NCBI RefSeq assembly: GCF_900104795.1
Contig: NZ_FNTG01000002.1
Span: 1,054,001-1,118,000, forward strand
Origin: Burkholderia sp. WP9
GTDB taxonomy: Bacteria; Pseudomonadota; Gammaproteobacteria; Burkholderiales; Burkholderiaceae
Reading direction: 5' to 3'
DNA length: 64,000 nucleotides
The notes beneath the pieces are model-generated. The model searched no databases, was not told the DNA's origin, and saw nothing but the letters and a program-made list of their open reading frames with translations. Shown here in pieces: positions 58,358-64,000 of the stretch (position 1 is the first letter of the stretch; each line of letters begins with the position of its first letter). Made by a program: the position numbers and the translations under genes.

Positions 58358-59470
58358 TCAACGCCCCAGGAAGTCGTTGAGCAGGCGGTTCACCTCCGAG
58401 GCCGCCTCCATCTGCACCATATGCCCCTTTCCTTCGAGCACATGAACTCGGATATCGCCCTGGAGTTCCTGTGCGTGCGAAGCCGGAATGATTTGATCCT
58501 GAGCACCCCAGATCACCAACGCGCGAGGCACCAACTCCGCAAGCCGGTCGCGATAGCCCGCGCGTTGGACGTCGCCATCGAAAGCAGACGCGGCAATCTT
58601 GCGTAGCGTGTCCTGCACGCCTTCGAGCCGCTTGTACTTGACGATGTCCTCCACGAGTTGGCGCGTCACGAGCGTGGGGTCGGCAAACAGCTTCGCCAGG
58701 TGCGGCTTGAGCGCGTTGCGATTGCTGCCCTCCGTGAATCCGCTGATGTACCCGCCATTGATTTCATTGCCGAGCCCCGCGCCCGCGATCAGCGAAAGCG
58801 ACGCGACGCGCGCAGGCGCTCTGGCGGCCACCGTCATGGCCACCAGCGCGCCCATCGAATGACCGACCAGATGAGCGTTGCCGATACCGCGGTCGTCCAT
58901 GAACGCGATCACGCTGTCCGCCAGTTCTTCCGCACTGCCGGTCTCGACCGCTTTGCCCGATTCGCCGTGGCCGGGCAAATCCAGCGCCCACACGGTGCGA
59001 TGCGCGGCGAGATCGGCATGATTGAAAAGCCAGTTGTTGAGGTCGCCGCCAAAGCCGTGAATCAGCACCGCGGGCGTGCCGCCATCGCCCAGTTTCAGAT
59101 AGCGCACGGTGCGCCCGCCGATCTGCGCTTTTTCCGGCTGGGGTCCGGATTCGCCAGCCTCGGCGCTGGCCGGCACGAAGTCGCGCTGAAATGCTTCGAC
59201 CGCCGCGTCGATCTCCGCATCCGCCGCTTCCGCGTCGGCCACCACGGCAAGCAACGCGCCGATCGGCAGCGTGTCGCCCTCCTGCGCGATCTGCCGCCGC
59301 AAGATGCCGTCGAACGCGCACTCGACGCCGGACGAAATCTTGTCCGTCTCCACGTCGAGTATTTCCTCGCCTTTGGTGACCTTGTCGCCGATCGCCTTGA
59401 GCCAGCCGTTGACCTGCCCCTGCTCCATCGAAAGGCCCCACTTGGGCATCGTAATCATATGGATCGGCAT
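58358..59470 (-). CDS. acoC: Acetoin dehydrogenase E2 component AcoC (lipoyl domain plus alpha/beta hydrolase)
   Basis: The protein has 370 residues. The lipoyl domain at 1-80 has the acceptor Lys in ETDKISSG. The C-terminal domain is an alpha/beta hydrolase: oxyanion [13 protein letters not shown], nucleophile [11 protein letters not shown], acid in WGAQDQIIP, and His in GKGHMVQ. This fused form, with a hydrolase fold in place of the classic acyltransferase, is known for aco E2. It takes acetyl from AcoAB to CoA. It starts 3 bases after acoB. Confidence 0.94.
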   Translation of the reverse strand: MPIHMITMPKWGLSMEQGQVNGWLKAIGDKVTKGEEILDVETDKISSGVECAFDGILRRQIAQEGDTLPIGALLAVVADAEAADAEIDAAVEAFQRDFVPASAEAGESGPQPEKAQIGGRTVRYLKLGDGGTPAVLIHGFGGDLNNWLFNHADLAAHRTVWALDLPGHGESGKAVETGSAEELADSVIAFMDDRGIGNAHLVGHSMGALVAMTVAARAPARVASLSLIAGAGLGNEINGGYISGFTEGSNRNALKPHLAKLFADPTLVTRQLVEDIVKYKRLEGVQDTLRKIAASAFDGDVQRAGYRDRLAELVPRALVIWGAQDQIIPASHAQELQGDIRVHVLEGKGHMVQMEAASEVNRLLNDFLGR

Positions 59471-59473
59471 CGC

Positions 59474-60478
59474 TTAACCTCTCACTTTCAACACGGCGTC
59501 AGCGATCTGCCTGGCCGACGGGATATACATATCTTCGAGCACACCGGCGAACGGCGTGGGCGTATGCGGCGCGGTCACCATTTCGATCGGCGCCTTCAGC
59601 GAGTGAAATGCGCGTTGTGCGATGAGTGCGGAGATATCCGTGGCCATCGAGCAGCGCGGATTCGCTTCGTCCACGACCACGACGCGGCCAGTGCGCCTCG
59701 CGCTTTCGAGAATGGTCTCTTCGTCCAACGGCGAGGTGGTGCGCAGATCGATCACCTCGACCTCTATGCCGTCTTTCGCGAGTTTTTCCGCGGCCTCGGT
59801 GGCGTAATGCACCATGCGGCCGTACGTGACGATCGTGGCGTCGTCCCCGTCCCGTACGATGTTCGCTTCGCCGAACGGAATCGCATACGACTCTTCGGGC
59901 ACGTCGCCTTCGCGGCTGTATAGCAGCTTGTGCTCGCAGAAAATCACCGGGTCGTTGTCACGAATCGCCTGGATCAGCAGCCCTTTCGCGTCGTACGGTG
60001 TGGACGGACACACCACTTTCAGTCCGGGTATGTGCGTAAACAGCGAGGTCAGCATCTGCGAGTGCTGGGCGGCCGCGCGCAAACCAGCGCCCTGCATTGC
60101 ACGTATCACGACCGGCGTCACCGCCTTGCCGCCGAACATGTAGCGGAACTTGGCGGCCTGATTGAAAATCTGGTCGAAGCACACCCCCATGAAATCGATG
60201 AACATCAACTCGGCCACCGGCCGCATGCCGCACGCGGCCGCGCCCACCGCCGCGCCGATATAGCCGCCTTCGGAAAGCGGCGTATCGAGCACGCGGCCCG
60301 GATACTTGTGAAACAGGCCTTTCGTGACGCCGAGTACGCCGCCCCACGCGTCCTGTTCGCCTGGCGAGCCTGCGCCGCCCGCGTTGTCCTCGCCCATCAC
60401 GATGACGGTTTCATCGCGGGCCATTTCCTGACTCAGTGCTTCGTTGATTGCCTGAGAAAATGTGATCTTGCGTGCCAT
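59474..60478 (-). CDS. acoB: Acetoin dehydrogenase E1 beta subunit
   Basis: A TPP-dependent E1 beta of 334 residues. TFSQAINEALSQEMARDE, VMGEDNAGGAG, PLSEGGYIGAAVGAAACG and VEVIDLRTTSPLDEETIL are family motifs. With AcoA it cleaves acetoin to acetaldehyde and an acetyl group on lipoate. Confidence 0.95.
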   Translation of the reverse strand: MARKITFSQAINEALSQEMARDETVIVMGEDNAGGAGSPGEQDAWGGVLGVTKGLFHKYPGRVLDTPLSEGGYIGAAVGAAACGMRPVAELMFIDFMGVCFDQIFNQAAKFRYMFGGKAVTPVVIRAMQGAGLRAAAQHSQMLTSLFTHIPGLKVVCPSTPYDAKGLLIQAIRDNDPVIFCEHKLLYSREGDVPEESYAIPFGEANIVRDGDDATIVTYGRMVHYATEAAEKLAKDGIEVEVIDLRTTSPLDEETILESARRTGRVVVVDEANPRCSMATDISALIAQRAFHSLKAPIEMVTAPHTPTPFAGVLEDMYIPSARQIADAVLKVRG

Positions 60479-60567
60479 GTCTGTCTCCTGGCGACCGGCG
60501 TTAGCGCTGTCGCGCCGACTTCGGTTCCGTGAAAGTTTGCGAATCGTTCGGGTTTGCCGCGGGCGCG

Positions 60568-61551
60568 TTACGGATAGGACACGTAGACGTCGCTCAACAG
60601 GTCTTCTGCGGTTGGCAGCGGAGCGGCCTTGGCCTCGGTCACGGCGCTATCGATCAACACCTTGACTTCCGCATCGACGCCGCGCAATTGATCCGCGCTG
60701 AGCATCTCTGAGCGCACCACGCGTTCCTCGAAACGCTTCAGGCAGTCTTTCTCGTCCCGCAGTTTCTGCACTTCGCCCGGCGCGCGATAGGTTTGCGCAT
60801 CGCCTTCGAAGTGGCCGAAGTAGCGCGAGAATTTCACTTCGACGAGCGTCGGTCCGCCGCCGTGACGCGCCCGTTCGATCGCCTCGCCAAGCGCCTCATG
60901 CACCGCGAAGAAATCGAAGCCGTCCACGATTACGCCTGGCATGCCGAAACCGCTCGCGCGATCGGCAATGTTGTCGGTCGCAACGGACCACGTCGAAGAA
61001 GTCGCTTCCGCATAACCGTTGTTCTCCGCGACGAAGATCACCGGCAAGCGCCATACGGACGCAAGATTCATCGATTCGAAGATCACACCCTGATTCGACG
61101 CGCCATCGCCGAAGAAACACACGCCCACGCCGCCCGAGTTCTTGTACTTTGCCGCGAGCGCCGCTCCGCAAATCAGCGGGCCGCCCGCGCCGACAATACC
61201 GTTCGCGCCGAGCATGCCCTTCGACAGATCGGCGATATGCATCGAGCCGCCTTTGCCGTGGCATACACCGGTCTTGCGGCCATAGATTTCGGCCATCATA
61301 CCGCGCACGTCGACACCTTTGGCGATGCAGTGGCCATGACCGCGGTGCGTGGTCGCCACGTAGTCCGCGTCGTTCAGATGCAGCATCGTGCCGACCGCGG
61401 ACGCTTCCTCGCCCGCATACAGGTGCACGAAACCGGGTATTTCGCCGGTCGCGAATTCCACGTGCAGGCGCTCCTCGAACTCGCGGATCGTGCGCATCAT
61501 GCGATACGCCTTCAGCAGTTCGTCCTTGCTCAACTCAGTTGAAACCGACAT
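60568..61551 (-). CDS. acoA: Acetoin dehydrogenase E1 alpha subunit
   Basis: A protein of 327 residues. The TPP motif is VCFFGDGASNQG then VIFVAENNGYAEAT. YVATTHRGHGHCIAKGVD and GGSMHIADLSKGMLGANGIV are also diagnostic. An 89-base gap separates it from acoB. RBS AAGGAGA precedes the ATG. Confidence 0.95.
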   Translation of the reverse strand: MSVSTELSKDELLKAYRMMRTIREFEERLHVEFATGEIPGFVHLYAGEEASAVGTMLHLNDADYVATTHRGHGHCIAKGVDVRGMMAEIYGRKTGVCHGKGGSMHIADLSKGMLGANGIVGAGGPLICGAALAAKYKNSGGVGVCFFGDGASNQGVIFESMNLASVWRLPVIFVAENNGYAEATSSTWSVATDNIADRASGFGMPGVIVDGFDFFAVHEALGEAIERARHGGGPTLVEVKFSRYFGHFEGDAQTYRAPGEVQKLRDEKDCLKRFEERVVRSEMLSADQLRGVDAEVKVLIDSAVTEAKAAPLPTAEDLLSDVYVSYP

Positions 61552-61591
61552 GGTGTGTCTCCTTGGAATGAATGCACTGCTTGCCTACAAC

Positions 61592-62656
61592 CTACGTTTG
61601 ATGCGCAACCACATTTGCCACTTCACGAACCAGTTGCCGCGACGCCGAGTAGCGCAGCGTGCGTTCGACATCGACGGTGAGCGGCCCGTCCCAATCCAGC
61701 GAGATTTCGTATTGATCGCCGCGCTCCAGTTCGATTTCGCGCTCGCCGTCGAACGCGAGCGTGCCGTGTTCGGCATCGAGCGGCGTCCAGTTGCCGACTT
61801 CGAAACGCTCGCAGGTCCGCATGAAGACCCGCTCGACGCGCCCCGGTGCAATCGGCGCGACCAGCGGCACGCCGGATTCGCCGGGCCGCGCAAAGCGCAG
61901 ATGCAAACCGTGCGACGCCGTGCGCTCGACGGGCGCCCACGCGCCGCCGATCGACGAGAGCCCGATGCCGTCCGGCGACGCGAAGGTGAGAAAGAGCGTG
62001 TCGATATCGGCCGGATCGGATACGGCGCGAGCACCGACGAAGCGTTGCCGGCTCACGCACACATCCACTAAGGCGATCTCTTCACGGCCGCGGTTCGGAC
62101 CGGCCACGCAGCGCACCACAAGGCGTTTGTTACGCGTGAACGCCACTTCTGGCGGCACCGCGCCGGACGCTGCCAGAGCGCCGGCGAGACCGGCGACCGT
62201 CGCCTCGCGCAGATCGGGAAACGCGTTGTTCGTGCCCGTCGACAAGGTCAGCAACGGCACCCTGCCGCAATGCGCGGCCACCGCGCGATGCGTGCCGTCG
62301 CCGCCCAGCACCGCAATCAGTTCGACGCCGGCCTGCAGCATGGCGGCGACACCCGCATGCGTGTCCACGGCGCTATCGGTGATCGGCTGTTCGATGAAAT
62401 CGACCGCGGGCCAGCGTTGCTGCGCGGCGACCGCGGCATGCGTATCGAGCGCGCGCAGCAGCAACGCGGCAACGCCGGTCCGGTCGCGCAAGGTCAGCAC
62501 ACGATCCACGCCGAGCACGCCCAAGCCCGCCAACAGACGAACGACCATGTTGGCTTTCTCGGCTGTCGGAAACACCGATGCGTAGGAGGTAAGGCGGCGA
62601 ATGTCACGACCCGACGCGGGGTTCGCGATCACGCCGACGGTCACTGGCGATGGCAC
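61592..62656 (-). CDS. acoX: Acetoin catabolism protein AcoX, NAD-kinase-like
   Basis: The protein has 354 residues. VTVGVIANPASGRDIRRL and IAVLGGDGTHRAVA are ATP-NAD-kinase-fold motifs; ALSTGTNNAFPD-like LSTGTNNAFPDLRE follows. AcoX is conserved in aco operons but its exact activity is not settled. The start is GTG 62656 with GGAGA 9 bases upstream. It is the first gene of the leftward aco operon. Confidence 0.9.
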   Translation of the reverse strand: MPSPVTVGVIANPASGRDIRRLTSYASVFPTAEKANMVVRLLAGLGVLGVDRVLTLRDRTGVAALLLRALDTHAAVAAQQRWPAVDFIEQPITDSAVDTHAGVAAMLQAGVELIAVLGGDGTHRAVAAHCGRVPLLTLSTGTNNAFPDLREATVAGLAGALAASGAVPPEVAFTRNKRLVVRCVAGPNRGREEIALVDVCVSRQRFVGARAVSDPADIDTLFLTFASPDGIGLSSIGGAWAPVERTASHGLHLRFARPGESGVPLVAPIAPGRVERVFMRTCERFEVGNWTPLDAEHGTLAFDGEREIELERGDQYEISLDWDGPLTVDVERTLRYSASRQLVREVANVVAHQT

Positions 62657-62743
62657 TGGGCTTGTCTCCTGCCCGCGTCTTGCGCGGACTCATACCTGGA
62701 GCGCCGTCTTCGAGCGACGACGCTTTTGTCATGAGCAGAACAC

Positions 62744-62759
62744 TGCAAGGGGTGTGCCA
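62744..62759 (-). promoter_or_regulatory. Consensus sigma-54 promoter of the aco operon
   Basis: On the minus strand TGGCACACCCCTTGCA is an exact TGGCAC-N5-TTGCA match. It lies about 90 bases upstream of acoX. It agrees with the AcoR-dependent control known for acetoin operons. Confidence 0.9.
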
Positions 62760-62962
62760 ATTTCACCGCGCGAGCGTCAGACCAGGCGAACGTGCCTTGT
62801 TTAAAGGGTCTTGCGCCTCGAACACGTTGCGAGGCGGGTTGGTCGCGCCGTGCGCCGCAACGCGCGGCGCGTCTCACGTACCGCGTGTGCGACGTGCAGC
62901 GGCTGGCATCACTTGCGCATTGAGTCGTGCAAACGCTTGTGCCACCTGCATCGAGGCGATGC

Positions 62963-63008
62963 GAGACGGCGTCTCATCCCGAGTTGAGACAAACGTCTCA
63001 CGCGTCTC
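62963..63008. promoter_or_regulatory. AcoR binding-site candidates (GAGAC/GTCTC dyads)
   Basis: GAGACGGCGTCTC (62963-62975) and TGAGACAAACGTCTCA (62985-63000) are inverted repeats of the same arm. A GTCTC half-site follows at 63004-63008. They lie 205-265 bases from the sigma-54 promoter and 90-135 bases before acoR, an enhancer position. Confidence 0.75.
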
Positions 63009-63097
63009 GCGTGCTGCATTGCAATGTGATTGATGCGGCGGGATGTGCTACAAGAACAGCCTGACCTGACTGCGTGTCGCTCGACCGGAGCCGACCA

Positions 63098-64000
63098 TGC
63101 CTTACGTTTCGCAAAACCAGCACGTCGAACGCGTGCGCGGCGCCATCGAAGGACGGCTTCCCGCGCCGGCCGATTCCACGCGCCTCGTATCGTCGTGGCA
63201 ACGCTCGTTCGAACAATATCGGCTCGATCCCGGGGCGGCGATCGGCCCACGCGTCCTGACGTCTGCCGAATTGCGCGAAGTGCAGGGAAAAGAGGAGGCT
63301 TTCCTGCGTGCCTCGGGCCAGTGCCTGAGCCGCCTGCACGACATGATTCGCGTCGCCGACTATTGCGTGATGCTCACGGATGCGCACGGCATCACGATCG
63401 ACTACCGGATCGAGCGGGAACGCCGCAGCGATTTCAAGCACGCGGGACTGTATATCGGATCATGCTGGTCCGAACGGGAAGAAGGCACGTGTGGCGTGGC
63501 GAGCGTACTGACCGATCTCGCGCCGATCACGGTGCATAAGACCGATCACTTTCGCGCCGCCTTCACGACCTTGACCTGCAGCGCCGCGCCGATTTTCGCG
63601 CCGACCGGCGAGATGATCGGCGTGCTCGACGCCTCCGCCGTGCGCTCGCCGGATAACCGCGACAGTCAGCGGTTGGTGTTCCAACTGGTGCGTCAAAGTG
63701 CCGGCCTGATCGAGGACGGCTATTTCCTCAATCAAACCGCGCAGCACTGGATCCTGTTCGGTCATTCGAGCCGCAACTTCGTCGAGGCGCAACCCGAAGT
63801 GCTGATCGCGTTCGACGAATGCGGCAATCTGGTCGCCGCCAATCGCAAGGCGCGCGAGTGCATTCCCGCGTTGAACGGTCCACGCCACATCGACGAGATA
63901 TTCGACACGGCCGACGTGCACCTGCACGACGTCGCGCGTACCGATGCGATTGTCTGCTTGCGCCTGCGCGCGACGGGCGCCACTTTGTACGCGCGCATTC
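63098..64000 (+). CDS. acoR: Acetoin operon sigma-54 activator AcoR, N-terminal part
   Basis: The first 301 residues are visible and the frame is open at the right edge. MPYVSQNQHVERVRGAIEGR begins the protein. The GAF-like sensor has VADYCVMLTDAHGITIDYRI, GSCWSEREEGTCGVASVL and LTCSAAPIFAPTGEMIGVLD, all close in layout to the activator at 1364. The AAA+ and HTH domains must lie outside. It is divergent from acoX and preceded by GAGAC/GTCTC dyads. Confidence 0.9.

Overview
The window is high-GC DNA from a betaproteobacterium, most likely Paraburkholderia or a close relative. I infer this from codon use, red-type (form IC) RuBisCO with cbbX, bacterial tetrahydromethanopterin (H4MPT)/methylofuran genes, an acetoin operon with acoX, and a phcBSRQ-like operon. 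No rRNA or tRNA gene, CRISPR array, phage module or replication origin was seen.

Region 1 (about 1-41 kb) is a one-carbon/methylotrophy and autotrophy island. It starts with a truncated small protein, a dihydroneopterin-aldolase homologue and an AcoR-type sigma-54 activator. These are followed by dmrB, a DUF6513 dihydropteroate-synthase-like gene, and a leftward Calvin-cycle operon (cbbL-S-X-F-P-T-A-E). pqqA, DUF447 and mfnB come next, then mfnD-F-E facing the other way, a HisA-like gene, and the formyltransferase/hydrolase operon fhcB-A-D-C. After these lie a cytochrome b561, an alpha/beta hydrolase and pqqB-C-D-E, a LuxR response regulator with a convergent histidine kinase, a TonB-dependent receptor, a PQQ-associated beta-propeller protein, tonB-exbB-exbD, and cbbY-cbbZ. 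The combined logic is as follows: a PQQ-dependent (probably lanthanide-type) alcohol dehydrogenase outside the window produces formaldehyde; the H4MPT/methylofuran branch oxidises it to formate; the Calvin cycle fixes the resulting CO2; and the TonB system probably imports a scarce ligand. fae, mtdB and mch are not in the window. The transketolase gene cbbT is split by an IS5-family element with a clean TTAA target duplication, which appears to be a recent and reversible lesion.

Region 2 (about 41-44.4 kb) is a small accessory patch with lower GC and degenerate intergenic repeats. It holds a GNAT-Nudix fusion, a GFA/CENP-V-fold protein, a putative 51-residue membrane protein and a 61-residue peptide with a double-glycine leader-like motif.

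Region 3 (about 44.4-48.5 kb) is an IclR-type regulator followed by a polar amino-acid ABC transporter and a formimidoylglutamase-like enzyme, a likely histidine or formiminoglutamate utilisation unit. It is followed by a four-TM protein and a frameshifted outer-membrane barrel gene.

Region 4 (51.1-56.2 kb) has the gene order and domain layout of the Ralstonia phcBSRQ quorum-sensing operon. Region 5 (57.3-64 kb) is an acetoin dehydrogenase operon, acoX-A-B-C-lipA, read leftward. It has a consensus sigma-54 promoter and palindromic upstream sites, and a divergent acoR runs off the right edge.

The main regulatory observation is that pqqA and fhcB, 5.7 kb apart, carry an identical 15-base match to a sigma-54 (-24/-12) promoter. 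With the nearby AcoR-type activator this suggests one sigma-54 circuit for methanol oxidation.
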